Source: Alitta virens (lineage: Eukaryota > Annelida > Polychaeta > Phyllodocida > Nereididae). Taken from it: 64,000 nucleotides of DNA. The translations under genes were made by a program, and so were the position numbers. The DNA is taken from NCBI GenBank assembly GCA_932294295.1, contig OW028586.1, positions 8,771,701-8,835,700 on the forward strand. The letters run 5' to 3'. This document shows, piece after piece, positions 49,402-60,013 of this stretch; positions within the stretch are counted from its first letter, which is position 1; each line of letters opens with the position of its first letter. The notes below the pieces were generated by a model. The model worked only from the letters and a program-made list of their open reading frames with translations, did no database searches and was not told the origin of the DNA.

Positions 49402-51396
49402 TTTGATTCCTTGTTTTGACCTTCTACGAGTGGTGAACGACTAAGCGCACGAAATAATGAACGTACGACTCCGCCCACCATATTCTACAGAGGGCGCCAC
49501 GTTACAGCTTTGGGTATATGACTGTTATTTGTTCTGAGCTGACAAATCATTTTTTCTGTATTGATAGTTACTACATAATAAATATTTTTCAAGTACAAAA
49601 TTCACTTTAATTTGTACATAAATATCACAAGCAATACATTATATATTTACCTTTTTTTTGGTACAGTCATAACGAATAAGTTTATGTATTTGTGATTAGT
49701 GTCGTATAATTATTACATTGCTATACTTTAAGCTGTTCCCCGAGTGATTTTTATAAATTTTCCAGTAGATGTCACTACTGTTGGTTTTATAATCTCTAAC
49801 ATTTTATTATATTTACTTAGTCCTGGTACATTATATATTTATGTATGACATTATATTATTTATGTAAAATTGTATGCTCCATATCACTTTTGTGATCTGA
49901 GAAATAAAGAATCTTGAATCTTGAAATCTTGAATCTTGTGACTAGATTCAAGAGCTTCATTTGCTCTGGCTTCATTCATCAAAGACCTCGAGGGGGGGGG
50001 GGGGGTTATGTATAATTAAATATATCACACCTGATATGACATTGAGAAATATATTCACCCTGAACAATGAACTAAATAAATATATGTACAGCACTGGCCC
50101 AAAATATGGAAACACCATGGATGATTCTGAAGTACCATTCCTTTACTAATCTCCTTCACTCCACAATTCCAGGAATCAGTCTAATCTTTCAGTCATTTTT
50201 ACTTATTTCAAAACAAAAGTTCTTTGGCAGACATTTTAGTGATGGCCAACAGATACTAATTGCTATAACCATATTCTCTGAAGAATTTCCATCCCAGTGG
50301 CATTTTAAATATATTTTAAAGTTAATTTCTTCACTTGTTCTTCATCTTTCTGTCAAATAATAGTACACTGTACTCTTCAGATGCCAGACATCATATTTCG
50401 AAAGTATATCCTTCTTCTCTCCTAACTGCTCCTGCACTACCCGTCAATTTGAGCTAATTTGATGTTATTGATGGTACATGTAGATAATGCAACTGCCCTG
50501 CACAAAGAACACTCTTCTTGAAGAATTTTCAATCTCATTAATTTCTGTTCTTCTGTGTATGTCTTATGTCTTTTGTTGGGGCCATGCTCAGCTTCAGAGA
50601 TTTTTTTTTTTACATCATTAGTACTATCATTAGCTAAAGTGAAAGAATTCCAAAAAGACGAACTCCTTGTTTTTTTTAGACATGTCTTCTAAAAGAACGT
50701 ATAGCCATTTTTGACAAATTTTAAAACACAAATAATTTTTTATACTTTAAGGTGCTGTAAACAATCAGCCATCCCATGCCTCTGCAGCATCTGCAAGCTA
50801 CACATATATATACAATGTATAAGTCTATGACATTGATAAGTTCAGGAAAAAAAAAATCAACAAAAAAGTTGTTTTGCTGCAACATGATATTGCTCGTACA
50901 TGCACAATACATAATCCTCCCTGTCATTCTGATTTTCATGTACTTAATTCATGAGATATTTCATCTTTTTTTAAAGCTGCCATGCTTGGCTTAGTATTGA
51001 ATGACTGAGCTGTGGCCATACATGCACCTGCATGGAGCTAATAAGATTTATAAAAAAAAAATTGGCACAAAGCATGTTGGACATAGCTTGCTGCAATTAC
51101 AAATTAATTTATGGAGTAAATTGCATGAAAATTGTCTTACACAAATAAATGGCTTTGAAGAGTACATTAATAAGTTAAGGCAAAACATTGGCATTGCCTA
51201 GCTTTAAGGTGGATCAGTTATGCAATCTATTCAGAAAAATAAAACGCATCCCAGGTGGCAGCAGCGGCAAGAAGATTGCGCACGCCATCTGAAGGATATC
51301 GTTATGGTTCCGAAATTTCCCACTAGAGGGCTGATGTTGAATTTTGTTTTGGCAAATTAGGATCCAAAAGTTGGATCTTCAAATGCCTTATTAACA
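49402..51396. other. Divergent spacer between PNPLA6/7 and UBAC1
   Basis: The two start codons face away from each other across 1995 bp. The first 90 bp upstream of PNPLA6/7 and about 150 bp upstream of UBAC1 are less AT-rich and likely hold promoters and 5' UTRs. Between them are an AATCTTG microrepeat (about 49909-49938), a G14-like run (49992-50006) and a Tc1-like relic. No TATA box is convincing. Confidence 0.6.
50086..51200 (+). mobile_element. Degenerate Tc1/mariner-like transposon relic
   Basis: The left edge reads ACAGCACTGGCCCAAAATAT then GGAAACACC, a Tc1-type terminus. Near the other end (about 51085-51200) a frame reads INLWSKLHENCLTQ and later FEEYINKLRQNIG, resembling the NLW-x-LK region near the C-terminus of Tc1 transposases. 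The interior is shredded by stops and the right terminus is not found. Confidence 0.5.
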
Positions 51397-54300
51397 ATGT
51401 TTGTGTCGGAATCTAATATTTTTGGATCAACCACTATTAAGATCAGAATATGTAGCATGGAAGGAGCCGACGTCATTGTGGACATTAGTCCAGATGTGAC
51501 AGTGGACCGCTTGAAAATAATTGCTGTCAGCGGTCTGTATGATCCAAATGAAAGTGTAAAACTTTCTCTCTATCACAAACTTGTTCACGTCAAGACTGGC
51601 AATTATTTGAGCGAAGAAGCCACTATTTCTCACGAGCAAATCCAGGAAGGAGGTAAGGAATATAATATGAACTATTACAATGCAATCATAATGGCAATGC
51701 AACTTCGCAATTACTACTATTAGATGATCAAAGTATTGTGGGCGATAATACGAAGTGCAGTCAGTTTGACAGCTGACAGCTGCCAAAATTTTCACTTATG
51801 ACGAAGGTGTTATGTTCAGCAGATATGGACATATAGGTGTACATTATGTTTGTAGCCATAGAATTCACTAGATTAGAATAGAAGTCAGTCATTAGCTGTC
51901 ATTGTGATCATGCATGTGGTGATACAGAAAGAAGAAATAGATTGATCAGCAGCTAGTAAATCAGGGCTGTATCCAGCATGAGGCAGAGGAGACCACTGCC
52001 TCATCTGGTGTGGGTCAAATTCTTTTTCTTTATTTTTTTCATGCAAATTAAGGCAATAACTCTATCCTAATATTTTTCCAATTTTGTGGAGTTTGTCTTG
52101 CCTGATTTCAGCCTCTGGCTACGGCCCTGGGTAAATTATGTAATTATAGCTAATTATATATCAGATTCTGTGTGATCCATTGATTAATTATTAATCTGTA
52201 TCACCTATAGTTTGATGTTTTTTTTTTGTGTATTTTAAACAGATGAACTGCTGCTGCTTAAAAAGAGAATTCCATCAATTCCACCATTGGAAAGTTCCAA
52301 GGTAAGGTCCATGGAATTCTGTAGTGATAAACTAATCTGATCAATGCAGCTGGGATGAATCTTTTCTTCTGAATTTTAGCAGTTGATTAAGTAATCATCA
52401 TTTCAATCTTAAGTAAAAGTTAAATTTCATTTTGCAATTTCAGAAAGATGACTCAAAAGGGCCTTCCTTTGAGGCAATTCAAGCTGCTACTCAAAACATT
52501 CCTGTTAAAAATGAAGAAAGGCCAGCCGTACCAGAAGGGTCTGCTGTAGATGTAAGTAATGAGCTATTTTGAAGTAACACAATTAATAATTTTTTGTTTG
52601 TTTGTTTTGTTTCAGCTTTTAAGCTGACACCTGGGATAACTTTGTAATTGAATATTTATATAATACCATATTTAAGTGTGCATAATACAATGTCAAGCAT
52701 AATGCTACACCCTTTTTACAGAACAGGGTACAAACGTAATGTCTCTTGTTTCGTGTATACATTACATACAGGCGAACTTAAGTAGGGAATTTTTCAGATT
52801 GTACATGGTGTGTACATGCATAAATATGGTACAACCAGGTACATTTATTACTGTACTATAAAAATTAATATAAGAAATTGACACTATTATGGAATTCTGT
52901 CATTATATATAGTTCCAAGTTGAGCTGCGGAAAATATTGGTGTCCCTAATTGAAGCTGCTCAACGAATTCTTTGTTTGAACCCAGAAGCTGCAAAGATAT
53001 TCAAAGAGGCTGAAGGTAAGTGTGTGTATTGCAATGCACTTTCTTATTGCAACTTCAACAAACACTGCATGGTGTCCTTGAGAGATATTGCAGTATTCTG
53101 TAACAGATAGAGTGTGATTGGAATTGAATGAACTTGATGTGTTTTCTCCCTTTAACAGATTATATGCAGGAACAAATTGCACCCCCGCAAGTTGACCAAG
53201 AAGTCGTCCAGCATCTGTTGGACATGGGGTTTCCTCGAGAAAGGGCTATTAAGTCTCTCCAGTTAAACAGGTGGGTTGTCGCATGTTTTGAACCTGATGC
53301 ATTAAATGCGAAAAATAGTTACATATTACACAAAAATATGACTGTAGACTGAAATGATGATCATGAATGTAAACATAAATCAGCATTTTATCATTCATAG
53401 GATGTCAATGAGTGATGCAATTCAATGGTTAGTTGATCATGAACAAGACGAAGATATTGATGTACCCCTCTACCCATCTCCAGACGAACCCCAAGGTGTT
53501 GATGCCACTGCTGTGCCTGACTCTCCTGACGATAAGGTAAGATATTTCATGTAATGTCTAGTTGCACTGAAACGGTATACATCTAAAACATGAACTTTGT
53601 GCAGCTCCTAATGCATCTTAAGATAGAATACATCACAACTGACGATAATCATTGAAGACAAAGAAAATACAATTTAAGAAAAAAGGTTGCGCACTCCAAC
53701 CAAAAACGGGCAAACACCCTGCAGAATGACCTGAGGGCTGTTCCATTTAAAAAAGAGGACAATTTTCAGACCCCCAGCCCCGCTAATTTTCAGAAACCCC
53801 CCCCCCCCCCCCACCCGTGCTTTTTTGTTTTTCGACACCCAACCCCCACATTAAGATAAATACTGGTCAACTCTTTTTCTCTTTGGAGAACCCCCCACCC
53901 CCTCCCCTGCTTATTCGAAAACCTTCACTGTCCACCCCCCCCCCCCCCTCTCTTTTTTTAAAGGAACAGCCCTGACCTGACCTGAATTTGCTTGAAAAAG
54001 CAAATGTCTTCTTTAACATTGGAGGGTGTCTTCTTTTAAGTCTTCAACCATCTCTGTGAGAGGACTTCTGCTGGGCAACTGATTGTTCCCAAGTCTTGCG
54101 GAGTGTGCAGCCTTCTTACTATTAGTATACTGCACATTTCAATGAGTAAATTGTACTGTAATTTTGCTGGCTAACACATGTGATTCTATACTGTCAATTT
54201 CAGGATGCAATTTCATCTGAAGACGAGGAGCAGGGCGCTTCGGCAGTTGTTGCTCCAAAAAGAGTTGCACATATTTTGAAATGCTTCCGTGCTTTCCGAA

Positions 54301-55869
54301 GAAGAAAATTCAAACCAAATCCAGTGGTCAGTAAAATAAAAAAATAAAATATATATTATAAGTATATTGAAGTAAAATAATAAGGTATTATGAAATTAGG
54401 TATCAATTCATGATGTCACATGAGGGTTGAATTATGGATTATGCATGTAACCTTGAATTATGGCAGAGATTTATTATCAATTTTGTTTATATGACAGGCA
54501 TTGAAGAACTTAGCAGACATGGGATTTAATGAAGGTGAAGCAAGAGAAGCCCTCCGTGTCACTGGGAATAAAGAAGCTGAGGCTGTAAGTCGAAAACTTT
54601 CAAACGCTATCTTTAATCCATATCTCCAATTACCCTATGGAATTTGTCTAGTGTTAAGACTGAAATTTTGCTTTATTCACTTAATCTTTTCATTGCTTAA
54701 ATACAAATAAATTATGGGCCCAAGAAGCGGTTCCAATATAAAAAAACTACTCCTGGGATCGATCTATGTGTTTTTAGGGCTAAAAAACCAGTATTTTCTT
54801 AATGTAGTAAAAAGCAGGGGGGGGGGGGGGGGGGGTGCTGTATATAGAAACCCAGATATTGGGGGCCCTTTTTAAATGGAACCGCCCTTAGCTGAGCATG
54901 TTGCATATGGTAAATTATGCACACCACATATTTTATTTTCTCGATACAGTGTACCTTTCTCTAAGTATAAGGGATGTCTGCATGAATAACCCATGATATT
55001 CTATGTTTCGTTTCAGTGTGACTGGCTCTTGGCAGGAGGAAACCAGCATTCAGTTGACACAGACTGTGATGAGGGTTTGGACAAGGACAGTCCTTTATAT
55101 CAAGCCATCATGGCTAACCCAACAGTACAGCTCGGTCTAAGTAATCCTAGGAGTTTGTTAGGTAGGTTTTTAAGTGTTTCATATTCATGTGATCTTAAGT
55201 TAAATTATAAAAAGACTGTTAATTGGGTCAGCAGAGAAATAAGTTAGAGTACAAAATTGCAACTTTAGAGTTTTCAAAGACTGGCATGCCACATAATCAG
55301 CCCGCAAAGCAATTATATATTATAGTATTTCATGGATGTTTCAGGGATTGCAATTTGAAATGGGCTGCGTGACTGGTTGCTTGCGCAAAATCACCTTTGG
55401 TAACTTTGCGTGAGCTGCTGCTCCCAGAACTTTGTTCAACGGTTCATATGAACAGTTGCACCAAGCTTTTAAAAAGCAAGAGTACAATTGCTATCAAAGT
55501 ATAGCTGATATAGGATGGGACTCTCTTGAATTAGATTGCCAGTTAGTTCCTTTAACCAAACAACTCACGCTGACCCTAACTTTTGGTGCGTGTGCGAATA
55601 AATGCACATGCAAAATCACATTTGTGTGAGGAGCTCACTTCAAATTTCAATCCCTGATGTGCAACTTTTTGTCATTTTCAGCCTTTCTGCATATGCTGGA
55701 CAGCCCAAACAACACACAGCAATGGCTCAATGACCCAGACACAGGCCCCATGCTGATACAAATTTCCCGCATTTATCATTCGGAAAAACATGCCCCTCGG
55801 AGATCAGCTGCAACATCTCCTTCGAACTCCAGTCTACCATTTCCACGTCCAGGTCCCTCAACGTCTTGA
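51397..55869 (+). CDS. UBAC1: UBAC1 (KPC2), UBA-domain-containing protein 1, complete
   Basis: Ten exons joined in phase, 1317 nt, 438 residues: 51397-51652, 52243-52301, 52444-52551, 52913-53015, 53159-53270, 53401-53536, 54204-54326, 54498-54584, 55017-55161, 55682-55869. It starts MFVSESNIF, close to the human start, then a ubiquitin-like domain (about 10-95). UBA1 is at about 189-229 ([24 protein letters not shown]), UBA2 at about 300-335 ([20 protein letters not shown]), and the conserved C-terminal block at about 350-405 ([31 protein letters not shown]). Known role: cofactor of the KPC ubiquitin ligase with RNF123, shuttling ubiquitylated p27 to the proteasome. Human UBAC1 has 405 residues; the excess is mainly a Pro/Ser-rich tail. 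PNPLA6/7 is divergent upstream, ARPC5 convergent downstream. Confidence 0.96.
53734..53975. mobile_element. Homopolymer-core MITE (family E), copy 3
   Basis: Left AGGGCTGTTCCATTTAAAAA and right TTTTTTTAAAGGAACAGCCC are inverted repeats; C runs of 10-17 lie between. Direct GACCTG copies flank both sides (left ATGACCTG before AGGG, right GACCTGACC after CCCT), a possible target duplication. In the intron between UBAC1 exons 6 and 7. Confidence 0.9.
54719..54892. mobile_element. Homopolymer-core MITE (family E), copy 4
   Basis: Left AGCGGTTCCAATATAAAAAA faces right TTTTTAAATGGAACCGCCCT; a run of about 18 G lies inside (about 54818-54836). Both arms share a CGGTTCC/GGAACCG change relative to the other copies, suggesting a subfamily. 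In a UBAC1 intron. Confidence 0.82.
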
Positions 55870-57895
55870 CTGGATGGGGTATCGTCATTAAATATGCAAT
55901 GTCATTATCAGATTACTGAACTGATATATATACGAAGCATGGTTGGATGTAATGCTATATATATCTGAAAATCACATGAACTCCAAATAGTTCCTGCAGC
56001 ACTTGTCCATTTTAATGTGGATTCAATAATTTCTCTCATTTTGCACACGTTTGTCTCACTTTTCTGCTCTATGTTGCATGGAAAGCTTGTCTTGTATTTT
56101 GACTTGGCCTATAGATAACATGTTAAGGCTAATATTAATACATTGTCTTCTTGCCAAGTAAATAATACTGGTTTTTTGCATGTTCGCAATAGTATTTAAT
56201 TATTTACAGTGTAATTTATTGGCCCTTTTTTCCATGTTACTCTGTTTTATCAGCCATAAGTGTCACAACAGTGTGATGGATAAATCAAGTCAATCCTTCA
56301 AGGTTGTGGAAGAGCATATATATTCTAGAAGCCACCATGTTGAAAAACTTTTTCTTATGTATACTTCAGTCACCATCACAGTTAATATTTACATTTAAAT
56401 GCTTCACTTCATCAGAAGTTTTAACCTTAAAGAATAGACATTGATGTGTCTTCGATGGTATACCAGATCGTTAAGATGTTGGAAAAACTTCAGCCGACGT
56501 CATGGTGATATCAAGCAGACATAGCATGTTTATAACTGGACGGCTCTTTTGCTCATAATAATACATAATCTCACAATGTCTTAAGTAAATATCAAAATAT
56601 CTATCTATAATAAGGCATGGTAAATGTGTAATTAAGATTCAAGACTGAAATTGCTCATTCTCTTTAACATTTTTAATAAAGCATTGTGTGCATGTAATGC
56701 ACGCAAGCTGGATGTATTATTTTTGTAAAATTTTATCCAAACATTTTTACAATGATGACAGTTTCTGTGACAAAGTAATTAAGGGCATCAGAAATTAAAA
56801 CTGAATACGATCTCCTTTTGAATTATTATTACCATTATATGTAATATTCAAAACTGAATTATTTTGGGAATGTGGGACACTGAAGTGTTTAAGTTTGGAT
56901 GATATATTTGCCATTATATAACTGTCAGAACAATTTTGTGCAATATTTTCCTTGGATTGAGGGTTTTGTAAAAAAGATATATTTATGTATTTAATATAAT
57001 TTCACTGTAGAAAATCAGTCCTGACAAACTATTTTGTCTCTTTATCTTGCATGCAAAATGTTGGATTGTTGTTTTGCCATCTCTGTTCATTGTTGCTAAC
57101 TTGCTAGTCATATAATGTGAATAAATCTTCCTGAATAACATAAATGTGTTCATATTATCGATTTGACTTGGGATTTACTGAATGGCCAACCAAATTACAG
57201 TACCTTAATGCCCACGGAGTAACGTCTGCCAATGAGACACTTCTGTTAAAATTACAATAATGCCAGTGACATGCATGAAATGTATTTGTTTAATTTTATC
57301 TCAGAATTTTATCTGCCTTTGAAGTTAATTTTACAAAATTTCAAGACAACAAACGGACCAATTATTACAGCAATTTCGGGCCATTGTGATGTCACAAGAG
57401 TAAAAAATAAATGCCCACAGAGATAGTTGGACACAGTTTAGCTGAGACTGTCCTGTGAAATAAAATTTATATTCTAAGCAGTTCCAAAACAAATGAGTCT
57501 ATTTCACACATGTTAAACTTTACTGTCCTAAGACTTTATACATGAAATGCACCAACAGATATTCCATGTCGACAACCACATGATTTCACAATACATTCAA
57601 GGTAATTAATATTCCATTGCCAACAATCAAAATTTATCCTCTTCAAACCAGTACCTGCATATCACCACTGGTATTGAAATAAATTCAAAACAATAGTAAC
57701 AAATTCAGTAATAATTTAACAAAACATCTTGGCACTATCATGTTGAACAAGAGCAACAAACTGTCAAAAAAAAAATTACCATTACCCATTTGAACTGAAA
57801 CTATACAGTTAAAAAAGGATGTGTAACATTAAAAAATGAGTTCATGCTTTCCAACGGAATGAATACAGATGTCAAATTAAAAAAAAAATAGATGA
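55870..57895. other. Convergent 3' ends of UBAC1 and ARPC5
   Basis: About 2 kb between the UBAC1 stop (55869, plus) and ARPC5 stop (57896, minus), holding both 3' UTRs. AATAAA on the plus strand at 56675-56680 and 57120-57125 are candidate UBAC1 poly(A) signals. The ARPC5 cleavage site is not clear. No open frame here has recognisable domains. Confidence 0.6.
56675..56680 (+). terminator. Candidate UBAC1 poly(A) signal
   Basis: AATAAA followed by GT-rich sequence (GCATTGTGTGCATG), the usual downstream-element arrangement, about 0.8 kb after the UBAC1 stop. A second AATAAA is at 57120. Confidence 0.5.
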
Positions 57896-59742
57896 TCACA
57901 CACGTTTCCTGTCTGTCAATGTTCGGACTATGCTGCCAAGACCTCCAACAGCAAATGCCTGTAAAAGATAAGCTTCCATTAAAAACGCATGACGTGGGCT
58001 TGACGTAAAAATGAGGTCATATCGCACTCTAGTGTGGCAACTTTACAAACTCCTCTACCAGTTGAACTAAAGAGTGTTTGTACGGGATAGTATATTACAA
58101 TAGCACTCCAATATGCCTAATAGCAGGAAACTGATTGCCTGAGCGTGGTGGTGGATTAGGGCTTTAGGTCCTGTATTTCTGCACCTAATGGGCTAATTAG
58201 GACAGGCAGGGGCCACTGACTGCCTGAGCAACATCACACAGAATGATCTATGGTGTTGCAGAACAATAACTTTCAAAGTGATTGTATACCTGTTAAATCC
58301 TTGCCTATATTTGGTTGCTTCAAAAAAATTTCATACTTAGGAAAATTAAGCTTAAAATCTATGATGTCATAAGTAGAACAAATTAGTACTGCCACAGCTG
58401 GGTGGTCTAGTAGTAAGATGCTCACTTGCTCCTCTGAAGGACCCGGGTTCAATCCCAGGCTCAGGCACCCTTCATGAGCAACATCCCAGCTGGATGTCGT
58501 TTGGATGAGACGTAAAATTGGCGGTCCCTTGTACTCAGTTTCTATGCTGAGGCAAGTAAAAGATCCCACCCATGGGATAAATGTGTAACATGGGTGGACT
58601 CCTCTTCTCTCTCACCTTATATCAATCAACCCTTGATAGTGACAACAACTTGCCTTAGAGAGCTACACTATCTATCTATCTGTCTCATAATATCTATCTA
58701 TCTTATACAGATATTTGGATTAATGATGTTCTCATGTACCTTTTCATGCCATGTCAATAACTGTGCACTGCTGCCCTCTGATGGGAACTCAAACCCTCTG
58801 TAAATGTACTTCATGAGTATGTCAACACTTTGTGATTCCAAAGACTTCACTGCACCTTCGATGTCATCTTTCGGGAAGGCGAGTAAAACTCTCAGAACAA
58901 CTTGCACCGCGTGGTCCTGAAGATATCGTAGAAGTTAAAATAAAACCATTTTAATCAGTTGCATTTATGATGATTTGATAGATATCTAGAGAATCTATAA
59001 GTACACATGCTTACCTTAACAACTTGGTTTTTTGTACCTGTTGCGGGATTATTCAATGCACATTTCAAAGCACCAACATGATTGCGTCTTGGAAGGGTTA
59101 AGGAATCAACACTGTAAGCAAAATTCTTACAAAACTAATTGACATTGTGTGTTGACACAACTGGATTGCTGTCATATTAACAGCAACTGAATATATGTAT
59201 ATCCATCCACTGGTGGATCCAGCCCGGCCTCTATGGAGGGAGGGGGGGGGGGTATCTGGGTCACTCTGTAATGGGCCACTATAGAAATTAATGCTGGCAA
59301 GGGGCCATGCCCCCCCCCCCCCCTGGATCCGCCAACAATGATGGGAGGTGCAAGGGAGTGACAACTAGTTCTTAATAGTGAACCTGATGGCATGTGTGAT
59401 GCTTATTTTTGCCACAATAAATGCAGGAGTGGCAGGAGGTCAATCGTGCACAATTCTAGTTCCAATTCAGATTACAATTATACAATGATTATGAGAGAAC
59501 TGACATATACAATCTACTATGATCTGATATGATCCTACAACCTGTCAAAATTCTGACAGTTACACTGGCAGGTGACCGGCTGCAAATTTCAATCAAGGAT
59601 ACTGTGACAACAGAGATTGCACTTCGTTTTCATTGGGTCCCTCGGCTCCTCCTTCGACTGCAGGATCTTCTACATCAGAATCGTCACTGTATGGACTAAC
59701 ATTTAGCTTTCTGAATTGCGCATTACCAGTATTTTTGGCCAT
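57896..59742 (-). CDS. ARPC5: Actin-related protein 2/3 complex subunit 5 (ARPC5/ARPC5L), complete
   Basis: Four exons, 453 nt, 150 residues (human ARPC5 is 151): 59603-59742, 59015-59087, 58740-58916, 57896-57958. Exon 1 encodes the acidic N-terminus (FRKLNVSPYSDDSDVEDP). Exon 3 has the family core (VLRVLLAFPKDDIEGAVKSL, VDILMKYIYRGFE, TWHEK) and exon 4 the end GGLGSIVRTLTDRK. Known role: p16 subunit of Arp2/3, bridging ARPC4/ARPC1 in branched-actin nucleation. The exon 1 donor is weak (GTATCC); the exon 2 acceptor at 59088 (CTTCCAAG) was chosen because it gives the family length and QRNHVGALKCALNN. An alternative CTTACAG 24 nt upstream would keep frame and add eight residues. ARPC5L was probably derived from this single ancestor in vertebrates. 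Confidence 0.95.
58386..58690 (+). mobile_element. tRNA-derived SINE, full-length copy 2
   Basis: Head CAGCTGGGTGGTCTAGTAGT with B box GGGTTCAATCCC, body AGGCAAGTAAAAGATCCCAC and ATGTGTAACATGGGTGGACT, tail (CTAT)n. Aligns with 18709-18992 throughout. In the last ARPC5 intron, antisense to ARPC5. Confidence 0.9.
59203..59341. mobile_element. Foldback MITE with GGATCCAG ends and G/C homopolymer arms
   Basis: Left CTGGTGGATCCAGCC and right CTGGATCCGCCAACA are inverted; a G10-type run near the left faces a C14-type run near the right. It lies in the first ARPC5 intron. Confidence 0.75.
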
Positions 59743-60013
59743 TTTCACCCTCAGATCCTGTGCAGACTTCCTTATCAGCCAAAAACCGGAAGTTGTGATG
59801 ATGTCCTACCTTACTCCTTGCCAGTTTAAATTTTTATTTTTTTTTAAGATTAGATAATATATTACATATCAAACTGACAAAAACAACTAAATCAAACGTA
59901 ATTTATGTGTAAATTTTAATAATAATTTGTTATCACGGGGGTTTCCCCAAAAACCTTGTCGGAATGAGGTAAGGAATTCCCTCTACCGGTCCTTTTTCGG
60001 CCAACAAGCCAAG
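59743..60013. promoter_or_regulatory. Shared divergent promoter region, ARPC5 / RPL35
   Basis: Only 271 bp separate the two start codons, so both promoters and both 5' UTRs lie here. The RPL35 side ends with a pyrimidine tract (CCTTTTTC, 59991-59998), the expected 5'-TOP start of ribosomal protein mRNAs, about 20 nt before ATG. The ARPC5 side is AT-rich beyond about 59815. No TATA box is evident on the RPL35 side. Confidence 0.7.
59991..59998 (+). promoter_or_regulatory. RPL35: 5'-TOP-like pyrimidine tract of RPL35
   Basis: CCTTTTTC sits 16-23 nt upstream of the ATG. A C followed by 4-14 pyrimidines at the cap defines TOP mRNAs, whose translation is controlled by mTOR/LARP1. The exact start site is inferred. 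Confidence 0.55.

Noticed and set aside
51427..51795. 122-residue minus-strand frame
   Set aside because: Antisense shadow of UBAC1 exon 1, which is well supported by homology and phase.
58273..58569. 98-residue minus-strand frame
   Set aside because: It covers the reverse of the SINE in the ARPC5 intron; not coding.
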